Positions 1-8,870 of a DNA stretch of 64,000 bases are shown here, one piece after another; the first letter of the stretch is position 1, and each line of letters starts with the position of its first letter. Position numbers and translations under genes: made by a program. Source of the stretch: Geodermatophilus africanus (GTDB taxonomy: Bacteria > Actinomycetota > Actinomycetes > Mycobacteriales > Geodermatophilaceae). The stretch is taken from the NCBI RefSeq assembly GCF_900107105.1, contig NZ_FNOT01000001.1, forward strand, positions 248,001 through 312,000, in the 5' to 3' direction. The notes under the pieces were generated by a model that was not told the origin of the DNA, searched no databases, and saw nothing but the letters and a program-made list of their open reading frames with translations.

Positions 1-73
1 GACGACTCGCGGCAGGCCTGGCCAGCGGCGTCGATCGCAGCCTTCAACGGGCACGGATCCCTGGTGGGGAACT

Positions 74-268
74 GTCACGATCGTCGAGCGCACCGATGAC
101 CTGACCGGCTTCCAGAGCATCCCCCGCCGCCGGGTCGTGGAACGCACCCTGGCCTGGATCAGCAAGCACCGCCGCTGCGTGCGCGACTACGGGACCCGGC
201 CCGAGCACGCCGAGGCGATGGTCCACCTCGCCATGATCATGACCATGTCCCGCCGGCTGGCCCGGTGA
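74..268 (+). pseudogene. IS5-family transposase, C-terminal remnant
   Basis: The frame ending at the TGA at 266-268 reads as the last ~64 residues of an IS5-type DDE transposase. It has the conserved PRRRVVERT block, which carries the catalytic Glu, followed by RHRR/RDY-like and SRRLA-like blocks. The N-terminal catalytic part is absent, and the bases before 74 do not continue it convincingly in any frame, so this looks like a degenerate tail. The 25 bases after the stop (a TTC...GTTCTGAGA segment) may be the right terminal inverted repeat, but no matching left end is visible. The element is taken to be inactive. Confidence 0.7.
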
Positions 269-550
269 GCGAGTTCCAAGACGCGTTCTGAGACGACACG
301 GCCGACACGCGTCCATGAACAGCCCATCTCGGTGAGGACACCTCGTGACGGGGTTCGCGGACAGTCGTTCAAATGCTCGGCGCGTCGCCACCGGCCGATT
401 CCGGAGCGCGGGAACGATGGGCCCGCGACCTCTTCGTCCACGAGCAGCTGGCCGCGCTGAGGGTGACGGTCGCGGCCGACCTGCGGATGCCGTTCGAGCC
501 CGGTCGAACTCGACCTCCGCACACGCGCCAAGCGGAAGGGGCTCGGCCAC
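269..550. other. intergenic stretch with no supported gene
   Basis: Between the transposase tail and the deacetylase-like gene I see only short overlapping frames without recognisable domains. One of them (about 373-470) could be a scrap of a regulator but matches nothing I know. A purine-rich segment at 529-540 (AAGCGGAAGGGG) is a plausible ribosome-binding site for the gene starting at 551. Confidence 0.4.
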
Positions 551-1759
551 ATGAGCGGGTTGTCCCGGCGGGAGTTCCTGGAATACGGGGCGGTAGCAGT
601 GCTGGGGGCCGGGCTGGGTCGTGGCTTGACCGGGCACGACCCAGCTGCTGAGAGCAGTGACAGAATCGAGCGGCTCATCGGCGACGGGTCGACCGCCGAC
701 ACAGGTCCCCAGCCGAACCAGCCAGTGCCCGAGCGGCTGGAGCCAGGACAGACGCCGCCGCAGTTCGTCGTCTTCTCCTGGGACGGAGCCGCCAACCTGG
801 AGACCGGACTGTTCCCGCGGTTCCGCGCGCTGGCGGCCGAGTACGGCGCGGCGATGACCTTCTTCCTCAGCGGCATCTACGCCCTGCCGTCCGAACACCG
901 GATGCGGTACGCCCCGCCACGGCATCCGGTGGGCGCCTCGGACATCACCTTCCTGTCCACCGCCGAGGTCGTCGCCACCATGAGCGAGGTCCGCGCCGCC
1001 TGGTTGGACGGTCACGAGATCGGCACCCACTTCAACGGGCACTTCTGCGGGGACAACGGGGTCTCGCTGTGGACGCCGGCCGACTGGGCCGAGGAGATCG
1101 CCCAGGCCAAGCGGTTCGTGCAGACCTGGAAGACCACCACCGGGCTGACCGGCCGACCCGACGTGGCGCCGCTCCCCTTCGACTACGAGCGCGAGCTCAT
1201 CGGCGGCCGCACCCCCTGCCTGCAGGGCCAGGAGGGGCTGCTGCCCACCGCCGCTGCGCTGGGCTGGAAGTACGACGCCAGCTCACCCGGTGGAGTGCAG
1301 GTCTGGCCCGACCAGCGGTTGGGCCTGTGGGACTTCCCGCTGCAGGCTGTGCCGTTCCCCGACGCCCCCGCCGGTAAGGCCCGCCACGCCTTGGCGATGG
1401 ACTACAACATCATGTACAAGCAGACCAACGGCGATACGGACGGCGACCCGGGCATGTACCCGACCTGGCGAGCCCAGGCCCGCGACGCCTATCTCGCGGG
1501 CTTCGAACGCGCCTACACCACCAATCGGGCGCCGCTGTTCATCGGCAACCACTTCGAGCAGTGGAACGGCGGCATCTACATGGACGCCGTCGAGGAGGCC
1601 CTGCGCCAGATGGCCGAACAGCCTGACGTGCGCCTGGTGTCCTTCCGCCAACTCGTCGCCTGGCTGGAGGTCCAGGACCCGACCACGCTCGCCCGGCTGC
1701 GGACACTCTCACCGGGTCAGCCACCTCCCGACGGATGGCGCACCTTCCTGGCGCCCTGA
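551..1759 (+). CDS. Tat-exported polysaccharide-deacetylase-like protein
   Basis: A 402-residue protein beginning with a twin-arginine signal (SRREFL at residues 5-10, then a hydrophobic AVAVLGAGLG stretch), so it is probably exported folded. It resembles the NodB-fold polysaccharide deacetylases. The FSWDG segment (Asp about residue 78) and HEIGTH (about residues 155-160) fit the metal-binding Asp and the H-x(3-4)-H motif. The rest of the chain is longer and different from chitin or peptidoglycan deacetylases, so the substrate cannot be stated. The ATG at 551 is preceded by a purine-rich AGCGGAAGGGG. The gene stands alone, just downstream of an insertion-sequence remnant, which is compatible with local rearrangement. 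It could act on a cell-wall or extracellular glycan. Confidence 0.75.
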   Translation: MSGLSRREFLEYGAVAVLGAGLGRGLTGHDPAAESSDRIERLIGDGSTADTGPQPNQPVPERLEPGQTPPQFVVFSWDGAANLETGLFPRFRALAAEYGAAMTFFLSGIYALPSEHRMRYAPPRHPVGASDITFLSTAEVVATMSEVRAAWLDGHEIGTHFNGHFCGDNGVSLWTPADWAEEIAQAKRFVQTWKTTTGLTGRPDVAPLPFDYERELIGGRTPCLQGQEGLLPTAAALGWKYDASSPGGVQVWPDQRLGLWDFPLQAVPFPDAPAGKARHALAMDYNIMYKQTNGDTDGDPGMYPTWRAQARDAYLAGFERAYTTNRAPLFIGNHFEQWNGGIYMDAVEEALRQMAEQPDVRLVSFRQLVAWLEVQDPTTLARLRTLSPGQPPPDGWRTFLAP

Positions 1760-1777
1760 TCATGGCTGTGGTGTCCA

Positions 1778-2125
1778 TCAGGGCCCACGATGCCGCGTAG
1801 AGATTCTCGCCGGCGGGGTCACAGAAGGGGTCCGGACTCGGTCGGCTGCCGGGACAGCGGTCCACCTCATGAGGAGACGACCCCAACCTGAACCCACCGG
1901 ACCGAAGTAGCCAGCTGCCGCGTCGCCGAGCCACACGACGTCGAACACGGTCAGCGGTCCGGACTTCGGCGGCAGGTCTGGTCTCCCGAGGCTGAGGGAA
2001 CCCACGGCCGCGCCGGCGTCCTTGAGAGCCTCGGCGATCCGCTCTTGCCCGAGCGGATAGGTCCAGCCCCTAGGGAGCTTCGCCTTCCGGTACTCGTCCC
2101 ACCGGTGGGCCCTCGGTTCGACCCC
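1778..2125 (-). pseudogene. possible remnant of a conserved hypothetical gene
   Basis: On the minus strand about 110 codons read as protein-like sequence (for example PRGWTYPLGQERIAEALKDA and VFDVVWLGDAAAGYF) ending in a TGA at 1778-1780. No good start codon is present, and upstream codons overlap the oppositely oriented gene at 2292, where the frame becomes an obvious shadow. I therefore read it as the 3' remnant of an unidentified gene. I do not recognise a family. Confidence 0.3.
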
Positions 2126-2291
2126 GTGCGCAGGGACGCCGCCGACGGGTGACGACTCGGGCGTCCTCGACCTGAGGTCGGACGCAGGTGCGGGCCGACC
2201 CATGCCTCCGGGCCGGCGGCGGGGCGCAGGAGCACGGCACCGCCTCCTGACCGAGGATGGCGCCAGCCCCCCCGCACCGAGGAGCCGCCCC

Positions 2292-3305
2292 ATGCCCGCC
2301 CCCGGGACCCCGCTGGACCAGCTCGGTTTCCTGACCATCGGCACCTTCGACCCGGCCGACCCCGGCCCCGGCCACGAGGCGACCCTGGCGATGGTCGAGC
2401 TCGGCGAGCGGCTCGGGTTCGACAGCGCGTGGCTACGGCACCGGCACCTGCAGCCGGGCATCTCCTCGCCGGTCGCCGTCCTCGCCGCCCTGACCCAGCG
2501 CACCCGGCGGATCGCCCTCGGGACCGCCGTCACGCCGCTGGCGTGGGAGAACCCGCTGCGGCTGGCCGAGGACCTCGCCACCGTCGACGTCCTCTCCGGC
2601 GGGCGGCTCAACCCGGGTGTCAGCGTCGGCCCGCCAATGCACTGGGACGACGTGCGAGAGGCCCTCTACCCCGACACCGCCGACCGCGAGGACTTCAGCT
2701 ACGCACGCGTGGAGCGGCTGCTGCGGTTCGTCCGCGGTGAGCGGGCGTCGACCTTCGTCGGCCGGGAGGGCGTCGTCGAGGAGTGGTCCGACCGCGTGCA
2801 GCCGCAGTCACCCGGGCTGGCCGGCCGGATGTGGTACGGCGGGGCCAGCCTGCGCTCGGCGGCCTGGGCCGGTGAGCACGGCATGCACCTCCTGACGTCC
2901 AGCGTGGTCAAGGCCGAGGAGGCCGAGGACTTCGCCGAGGTCCAGGCCTCGCACGTGCAGGCCTTCCGGGCCGCCAACCCCACCGGCCGGGTGTCCCAGG
3001 GCCTGGTGGTCATCCCCACCGACAGCGCCACCCCCGAGCAGCGGGCGCGCTACGCCGCCTACGTTGAGGCCCGCACCCCGCGGACGACGGCGCCGCAGGG
3101 CCCGGCGCGGCTGCTGTTCGCCCGTGACCTGCTGGGCAGCTCCGAGGAGATCGCCGAGGCCCTGTACGCGCACGCCGGCTTCCGCGAGGTCACCGAGGTG
3201 GTCTTCGCACTGCCGTTCGACTTCGCGCCGGAGGACTACGTGCAGATTCTCACCGACACCGCGACGAGGCTCGGCCCAGCGCTCGGCTGGCGCTCCGGCG
3301 GCTGA
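2292..3305 (+). CDS. LLM-class flavin-dependent oxidoreductase
   Basis: A 337-residue protein of the bacterial-luciferase-like (TIM-barrel) superfamily, which uses reduced FMN or F420. The N-terminal LGFLTIG strand, the GERLGFDSAW segment, the T..T.RIALGTAV block and the LATVDVLSGGRL motif are typical. The ATG at 2292 was chosen because GAGGAG lies at the right distance upstream; in-frame codons before it are not protein-like. The members of this superfamily have very varied substrates, so none is assigned. It is convergent with the ABM gene, with a hairpin between them. Confidence 0.85.
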   Translation: MPAPGTPLDQLGFLTIGTFDPADPGPGHEATLAMVELGERLGFDSAWLRHRHLQPGISSPVAVLAALTQRTRRIALGTAVTPLAWENPLRLAEDLATVDVLSGGRLNPGVSVGPPMHWDDVREALYPDTADREDFSYARVERLLRFVRGERASTFVGREGVVEEWSDRVQPQSPGLAGRMWYGGASLRSAAWAGEHGMHLLTSSVVKAEEAEDFAEVQASHVQAFRAANPTGRVSQGLVVIPTDSATPEQRARYAAYVEARTPRTTAPQGPARLLFARDLLGSSEEIAEALYAHAGFREVTEVVFALPFDFAPEDYVQILTDTATRLGPALGWRSGG

Positions 3306-3319
3306 GCCCACCGGTCGTT

Positions 3320-3367
3320 GCGCGCCCGTGGCCCGCTAGGACGGGCGGGACCGGGCCGTGGGCGCGC
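3320..3367. terminator. bidirectional hairpin between convergent genes
   Basis: Arms 3320-3335 and 3352-3367 pair over 14 of 16 positions (GCGCGCCC...GGCCCG type), with a 16-nt loop. It sits between the convergent LLM oxidoreductase and ABM genes. There is no U-tract, as is usual in very GC-rich actinobacteria. Confidence 0.5.
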
Positions 3368-3404
3368 GGTACCGCGGGGACACCGCCTCAGCGGCGCCCC
3401 CACC

Positions 3405-4028
3405 TCACGCCATCTCGGGGACGTGCAGGTGGGCCATCGCGAGGTCGAACTCGGCGACCTCGGTGATCGTCGAGCCCACCGCCCGGCTGAACTCCTCGCG
3501 GAGCGCGGCACCCTGCTCCCGGGTCCGTTCCAGGGTGGTCCGGTCCGCGTAGGTCACGGCCGCCACGCCGCGGGAGCTGAGCCGGTCGACCAGCAGGCTG
3601 ACGCTGCAGAAGCCGGGGAGGTCCTCGAGTTTCGGCAGCAGGCTCATCCGGAAGGCGTCGACCATCCCGTCGACGTGGCCGGCCGGGATGTCGACCCAGG
3701 TGCCCCGGACGCACGCCGCGTCCCCCGCCGGCCGGGCCCGGTGCAGGACGGCGACCTCCCACTCGGCGATGTCGACGGCGTCGGCGCGCAGGACCTCGGC
3801 CACCTGCCTCCGCAGCTCGCCGATCTGGTCGGCGCTGGCCCGCATCGCGTCCTGATCGGCCCACGCGGAGGTGAGGATGCACCGCCCCGCCTGGCGGTCG
3901 GCCAGCATCGACATCCCGATGCAGCCGTCCATCTGCCGGATCATCGGCCAGAGGTCGCTCCGGGTGAAGGCGATCCCGTCGTCGACCGCGCGCGGGTCGC
4001 CGCGGACTGTGGTGGTCCTGGCGTACAT
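3405..4028 (-). CDS. double ABM-domain (antibiotic biosynthesis monooxygenase-like) protein
   Basis: A 207-residue protein that appears to consist of two tandem ferredoxin-like alpha/beta repeats of the antibiotic-biosynthesis-monooxygenase/stress-response type. The first half contains YARTTTVRG and CILTSAWADQDAMRAS; the second half contains FCSVSLLVDRLSSRG and VAAVTYADRTTLERT. Such domains are found in small quinol oxygenases, haem-degrading enzymes and proteins of unknown role; no catalytic signature allows a choice here. The ATG at 4026-4028 (minus strand) is the first good start. It is divergent from the Imm-5-like gene with a 199-bp shared upstream region. Confidence 0.65.
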   Translation of the reverse strand: MYARTTTVRGDPRAVDDGIAFTRSDLWPMIRQMDGCIGMSMLADRQAGRCILTSAWADQDAMRASADQIGELRRQVAEVLRADAVDIAEWEVAVLHRARPAGDAACVRGTWVDIPAGHVDGMVDAFRMSLLPKLEDLPGFCSVSLLVDRLSSRGVAAVTYADRTTLERTREQGAALREEFSRAVGSTITEVAEFDLAMAHLHVPEMA

Positions 4029-4227
4029 GACCCTGCTCCTCCCTGGCGGTGCCGGACGTCACCGCACGGAGGGAAATCTCCTCGCCCGCACCGGGGTCGG
4101 CGGCGTCCGAGGTGTCCCGCAAGGTCGGCCGGGGACCGGGCTCGGCGCGTGCGGACCGTGCGCACGCCGCCGGGCACGCATCCGGCGGACCTCCCGCCGG
4201 CCGGGTCGGTGGGCGAGGGTGGTACCC

Positions 4228-4800
4228 GTGGCGAGCAGAACCGGGGAGATCGTCCTGACCACGCAGGAACTCCGGGCGGTCGCCGGGTGTGCCGCGGAGC
4301 GTGCGCAGGAGGTCCTGGAGGTCTTCGAGAGCGCACACCCGGGCGACTCCCGGCCGCGCGACGCGGTCGAGGCCGCACGGACGTTCGCCCGGGGCGGCGA
4401 GCGCGGGAAGGCCCTGCGCGACACCGCGTGGGCGGCGCTCCGGGCAACCCGGGACGCGGGCGCCACGGCCGCGGGCCACGCCGCGCGAGCCGCGATGGCC
4501 GCGGCGTCCGCCGCGTACCTGCACCCACTGGCCGATGCCCACCAGGTCAAGCACGTCCTGGGGGCGGCAGCCCACGCGGCCAGGGCGGCCGAGCTCGCGG
4601 CGGGCGGGAATCGGGCTGCCGGCGCCGCGTGCATCGAACGGGCCCGCCGGCGCGCGACCCCGGTCGTCGTCCACGTGCTGAGCCGCTACCCCGCGGCACC
4701 GCCGGGCGGAGGGCGGGTCGGGGAGCTGCTCCGCGACCTGGACGAGGCCCTGCGCAGCTCCACCGGCCCGGGGCCCGACGTCCCTGCCGAAGCCCCCTAG
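4228..4800 (+). CDS. Imm-5-like putative immunity-family protein
   Basis: A 190-residue, Ala-rich, almost wholly helical protein. The GKALRDTAWAALRATRDAG, AARAAMAAASAAYLHPL and HQVKHVLGAAAHAARAAEL segments match the family annotated in actinobacteria as putative immunity protein (Imm-5-like). Family naming derives from toxin-linked relatives; stand-alone copies like this one have no known target. The GTG at 4228 begins the conserved part and follows a GGCGAGGGTGG purine tract. Its TAG stop overlaps the stop of the opposing lipoprotein gene by four bases. No toxin gene is adjacent, so a true immunity role is doubtful. Confidence 0.6.
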   Translation: MASRTGEIVLTTQELRAVAGCAAERAQEVLEVFESAHPGDSRPRDAVEAARTFARGGERGKALRDTAWAALRATRDAGATAAGHAARAAMAAASAAYLHPLADAHQVKHVLGAAAHAARAAELAAGGNRAAGAACIERARRRATPVVVHVLSRYPAAPPGGGRVGELLRDLDEALRSSTGPGPDVPAEAP

Positions 4801-5288
4801 TCGACGGGGCCGGGGCCGGGCGCGACCGGCACGTCGAGGGTCACCTCGCCGGCCGTCGCGAACGTGAAGGTGACCGAGACGGTGTCGGTGGGCGCGATCG
4901 GGGCGGTCACCCCCTCGACTTGCATCCGCACGGCGCCGCTGACGGCCTCCACCTGGCCGCCGGCCGGTACCTCGATGCCGTCGGCGCTCGGCGCGCCGGC
5001 GTCGTCCAAGAGTTGGACCGACCCCGCCGCCGGCGTGCTGACGCCGACGAGCCGGTCGACCTGCTCGGCGTCGTTGGTCAGCACACCCCGCAGCGGTACC
5101 GAGGCCCCGGCCTCGACGGTGTCCTCGGCGTCGAGGAAGACGTCGTCGAGCGACACCTCGCCGACGGTGCCGTCGACGCCGGCGACGTCGGGGGTCTCCT
5201 CGGCCGTCTCGGCCTCCTGCCCGGCGGCGCAGCCACCCAGGACGAGCAGACCGGCGGCAACCCAGGCGGTGAGCGGAGTCCGTCGCAC
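4797..5288 (-). CDS. lipoprotein of the PCu(A)C copper-chaperone-like type
   Basis: A 163-residue protein with a clear lipoprotein signal: RRT n-region, hydrophobic AWVAAGLLVLG, then GC as the lipobox cysteine. After an acidic linker the mature part is a beta-rich domain with VSLDDVFL, VPLRGVLTN, VEAVSGAVRMQVEGV and VTFTFATAGEVTLDVPV, the strand pattern seen in actinobacterial PCu(A)C/DUF461 proteins. The Met/His copper ligands of true PCu(A)C are not evident, so copper binding is uncertain. GTG at 5286-5288 was preferred because it puts the n-region directly before the hydrophobic segment; an upstream GTG at 5351 would add 21 residues. Confidence 0.65.
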   Translation of the reverse strand: MRRTPLTAWVAAGLLVLGGCAAGQEAETAEETPDVAGVDGTVGEVSLDDVFLDAEDTVEAGASVPLRGVLTNDAEQVDRLVGVSTPAAGSVQLLDDAGAPSADGIEVPAGGQVEAVSGAVRMQVEGVTAPIAPTDTVSVTFTFATAGEVTLDVPVAPGPGPVD

Positions 5289-5455
5289 GGGAGCGCACGA
5301 TCCCCGGCCCCGCCGGCCCGGCACCAGGGGCGGGGGTCCCTGCCCGACCACACGCTGCGACGGCCGCCCGCCCCTGAGCGCAGCGACCTACCGGGGTGGG
5401 GCGACCGGCGTCATCGGGAGGGTCGCCCGCGCCGGGGTCGTCCCATCATGGCGCG

Positions 5456-8400
5456 GTGGTCAGCGGAACCGACGTGGCCGGGCGCAGCGCGGGACAGCGC
5501 GCGCACCGGCTGGCCAAGCTGCAGGCGCTGCGCGACCGGGGCGTCGCCGGCTACCCCTACCGCTGGCCGACGGACGCCACCGCCGCCGGCGTCCGCGCGG
5601 CCCACCCGGACCTCGCGGCCGACGTGCGGACGACGGACCGCGTGCGGGTCGCCGGCCGGGTCGAGCTCATCCGTCGGCAGGGCTGGCTGACCTTCGCCAC
5701 GCTGCGCGACCGCACCGGCGCCATCCAGCTCTACGTCGACAGCTCCGTCCTCGGCGCCGACCGGCACGCCGAGTTCGACGACGTCGACCGCGGCGACTGG
5801 GTCGGCGCCGAGGGCACCGTGATGACCACTCGGACCGGCGAGCTGTCAGTGCGCGTCGAGGACTTCGCCGTCCTCGGCAAGGCGCTGCGGGCGCCGCCGG
5901 CCGAGCACGCCGGCCTGACCGACGTCGAGACCCGCTACCGGCAGCGCTACGTCGACCTCGAGGTCAACGAGCGTACCCGGCAGGTCTTCCGCATCCGGCA
6001 CGCCGCGGTGCGGGCGATCCGCCGGCACCTGGAGGACCTCGACTTCACCGAGGTCGAGGGGCCGGTGCTGCAGACCATCCAGGGCGGGGCCAGCGCGCGG
6101 CCGTTCGTCACCCACTCGAACGCCCTGGACCTCGACCTCTACCTGAGGATCGCCCTCGAGCTGCACCTCAAACGGCTGATCGTGGGCGGCCTCGAGCGGG
6201 TCTTCGAGATCGGCCGGGTGTTCCGCAACGAGGGCGTGGACACCCGGCACAACCCCGAGTTCACCCTGCTGGAGGCCTACCAGGCCTTCGGCGACATCAC
6301 CGACATGATGGAGCTGACCGAGGGGCTGATCACCGCGGCGGCGCGGGCGGCCCTCGGCGACGACCTCACGGTCCACTACGCGGGGCACGCCATCGACCTG
6401 GCCGCGACGCCGTGGCCCCGCAGGCGATTCGCCGACATGATCGCCGACGCCACCGGCGCTCCCATGCACCCGGCCATGCCGGTCGACGAGGCGCGCGCGG
6501 TGCTCGACCGGCTGGGCATCCCCTACGAGGCCTCGTGGGGCGCGGGGCGGCTGATGAAGGAGGTCTACGACGAGCGGGTGCAGCACGCGGTCGTGGGGCC
6601 GGTGTTCTGCGTCGACTACCCCCGCGAGGTCTCGCCGCTGGCCCGGGTGCACCGCGACGACCCGGCGTACGTCGAGCGCTTCGAGCTGATCGTCGCCGGC
6701 TTCGAGCTGTGCAACGCCTACTCCGAGCAGAACGACCCGGTCGAGCAGCTCGCCGCGTTCGAGGCCGAGGCCCGCGCCAAGTCGCACGGGGACCCGGAGG
6801 CCGGGGACGTCGACCTCGACTACGTCCGCGCGCTGGAGTGCGGGATGCCCTGCACCGGCGGGCTGGGCATCGGTATCGACCGGCTGGTCATGCTGCTGGC
6901 CGGCGTCGACTCGATCCGCGAGGTGATCCTCTTCCCGACGCTGCGGCCCGAGCTGCCCGGCACCGGCCCGGACGGCGCGGTCCGGCCGCTGGTCGCCCCG
7001 ACCCCGCTCCCCGCCGGCAGCACCGCCGGGTCCGACGGCGCGGGGACGGCGGGCGGCTCGGTCGTCGCGCTGCCCTCGATGGCCCCCTCCTCCGGCCCGG
7101 TCCCGGCACCCCCAACGGCGGCGCGCCCGCACCGGCCGGCCGTGCTGGTGCTGGCCGGGCTGACCGCGCTCTCCGGCGTCCTGCAGCTGCTCACCGTGCT
7201 GCCCGTGGTGCACGAGCGGCTCGTCGGCCGGGGGACGGCGTTCGGCCCGCTGTGGGTGCCGGTGACCGGCACGGTCGCGTCGGTGGTGGTGGGGCTGCTG
7301 CTCCTGCTGCTGTCCGACCAGCTGGCCCGGCGCAAGGCACTGGCCTGGCGGCTGGCGGTGCTGCTGTTCGCGGTCGGCGCGGTCGCGCACGTGGTCAAGG
7401 GGCCGCACCCGGTCGCCGTGGCGCTGTGCCTGGCGCTGCTCGCCGGGCTGGTGCGGTGCCGGTCGGCGTTCCGGGCGCCGGCCGACCCGCCGTCCCTGCT
7501 GCGCCTGGTGCGGTTCGTCCCGCTGTACCTGACCGGGGTGCTGCTGTTCGGGCTGGCCGCGCTGTGGGCCGAGCGCGGGCGGGTCGACCCGCCGCTCACC
7601 CCCCTCGGCGCGCTGCAGACGGTCCTCGCCGGGCTGGTCGGCCTCGACGGCCCCTACACCTACGGCTCACGGTTCTTCGCTGCGTTCTACCCCGCGGCCC
7701 TCCTCGCGCTCGGCGTCGTCGGCCTGGTCGCCCTGGCGGTGCTGCTGTTCCGCCCGCTGGCCGCCGCCCGCCGTCCGCACACGGAGGAGGACTGGGCGCA
7801 CGCCGAGCGGCTGGTGCACACCTACGGCTGGGACACCCTCGCCTACTTCGCCCTGCGCGACGACAAGACGTTCTTCTTCTCCCGGGACGGCGAGGCGTTC
7901 GTCGCCTACACCTACCTCGGCGGCTACGCGCTGGTCTCCGGCGACCCGATCGGGGCCCGCGAGTCGGTGCCGCGGGTGCTCGACGAGTTCCTCGCGATGT
8001 GCGACGAGCGGGCCTGGACGCCGGCCCTGCTGGCCGCACGTGAGGCGAGCATGCCGCTGTACTCCTCGCGCGGGTTCCGCGCGTTCTACCTGGGCGACGA
8101 GGCGGTCATCGACTGCCGCCGGTTCACCCTGGAGGGCCCGGGACGCAAGGGGCTGCGGGCTGCCGTCCGGCGGGTCGGGCGGACCCACCGCTTCCGGCTG
8201 GTCGCCGAGGCCGACGCCCCGCCGGCGCTGGTCGACCAGCTCAACGCGATCAGTGCCCGCTGGCGCGGCAAGCACCCCGAGCGCGGCTTCACCATGTCGC
8301 TGTCCCAGGACGTCCGCGGCGCCGGCGCCGACCCCGGGTTCCTGCTCTGCGTCGCGCAGGACGCCGACGGCAGGCCCGGGGGCTTCCTGCGCCTGGTGCC

Positions 8401-8854
8401 CGCCTACGGGCCCTCGTTCGGCTACACGCTGGACCTGATGCGGCACGACCCGGACGCGCCGAACGGGATGACCGAGTTCCTCATCGCCTCCACCGCGACC
8501 GCTCTGGGCGCCCGCGGCGTGGCCCGGCTGTCGATGAACTTCGCGATGTGGGGGCGGCTGTTCGCCGACGACGTCCCGTTCACCCTCGCGCAGCGCGCGG
8601 CCCGGTGGGCGGTCGGTGCGCTCAACCCGTTCTTCCAGATCGAGTCGCTGCACGACTTCAACGCCCGATTCGATCCGGAGTGGCTGCCGCGGGTCCTGGC
8701 CTACCGGCACCGCGCCGACCTGCCGCGGGTGGGTCTGCGCTACGCCGGCGCGGAGGGCTTCCTGGCCCTCCCCGGGCTCGGCGAGCTGCTCGTGCCCAAG
8801 GCCGTCGGCGGCGTGCCCTCGCCGTCGGCGCCGGAGCGGCGGTCGGCGGCGTGA
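5456..8854 (+). CDS. lysX: LysRS-MprF fusion (LysX-like) with reversed domain order
   Basis: An 1132-residue bifunctional enzyme. Residues ~1-500 are a class II lysyl-tRNA synthetase: OB-fold RVAGRVELIR, motif 2 FEIGRVFRNEG, and motif 3 GLGIGIDRLVMLLAG near 467. A Pro/Ala/Gly-rich linker follows, then about six membrane helices (~555-775). The C-terminal DUF2156 lysyltransferase domain (~776-1110) includes FRAFYLGDEAVIDCRRF. The enzyme should charge tRNA-Lys and transfer lysine to phosphatidylglycerol, reducing membrane negative charge. In Mycobacterium tuberculosis LysX the order is membrane/transferase first and LysRS last, so this arrangement is reversed. The start is uncertain: GTG at 5456 lacks a clear Shine-Dalgarno, and GTG at 5474 is an alternative. 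The permease gene follows 16 nt later. Confidence 0.88.
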   Translation: MVSGTDVAGRSAGQRAHRLAKLQALRDRGVAGYPYRWPTDATAAGVRAAHPDLAADVRTTDRVRVAGRVELIRRQGWLTFATLRDRTGAIQLYVDSSVLGADRHAEFDDVDRGDWVGAEGTVMTTRTGELSVRVEDFAVLGKALRAPPAEHAGLTDVETRYRQRYVDLEVNERTRQVFRIRHAAVRAIRRHLEDLDFTEVEGPVLQTIQGGASARPFVTHSNALDLDLYLRIALELHLKRLIVGGLERVFEIGRVFRNEGVDTRHNPEFTLLEAYQAFGDITDMMELTEGLITAAARAALGDDLTVHYAGHAIDLAATPWPRRRFADMIADATGAPMHPAMPVDEARAVLDRLGIPYEASWGAGRLMKEVYDERVQHAVVGPVFCVDYPREVSPLARVHRDDPAYVERFELIVAGFELCNAYSEQNDPVEQLAAFEAEARAKSHGDPEAGDVDLDYVRALECGMPCTGGLGIGIDRLVMLLAGVDSIREVILFPTLRPELPGTGPDGAVRPLVAPTPLPAGSTAGSDGAGTAGGSVVALPSMAPSSGPVPAPPTAARPHRPAVLVLAGLTALSGVLQLLTVLPVVHERLVGRGTAFGPLWVPVTGTVASVVVGLLLLLLSDQLARRKALAWRLAVLLFAVGAVAHVVKGPHPVAVALCLALLAGLVRCRSAFRAPADPPSLLRLVRFVPLYLTGVLLFGLAALWAERGRVDPPLTPLGALQTVLAGLVGLDGPYTYGSRFFAAFYPAALLALGVVGLVALAVLLFRPLAAARRPHTEEDWAHAERLVHTYGWDTLAYFALRDDKTFFFSRDGEAFVAYTYLGGYALVSGDPIGARESVPRVLDEFLAMCDERAWTPALLAAREASMPLYSSRGFRAFYLGDEAVIDCRRFTLEGPGRKGLRAAVRRVGRTHRFRLVAEADAPPALVDQLNAISARWRGKHPERGFTMSLSQDVRGAGADPGFLLCVAQDADGRPGGFLRLVPAYGPSFGYTLDLMRHDPDAPNGMTEFLIASTATALGARGVARLSMNFAMWGRLFADDVPFTLAQRAARWAVGALNPFFQIESLHDFNARFDPEWLPRVLAYRHRADLPRVGLRYAGAEGFLALPGLGELLVPKAVGGVPSPSAPERRSAA

Positions 8855-8870
8855 CTCGGGTGGCCCTCGC

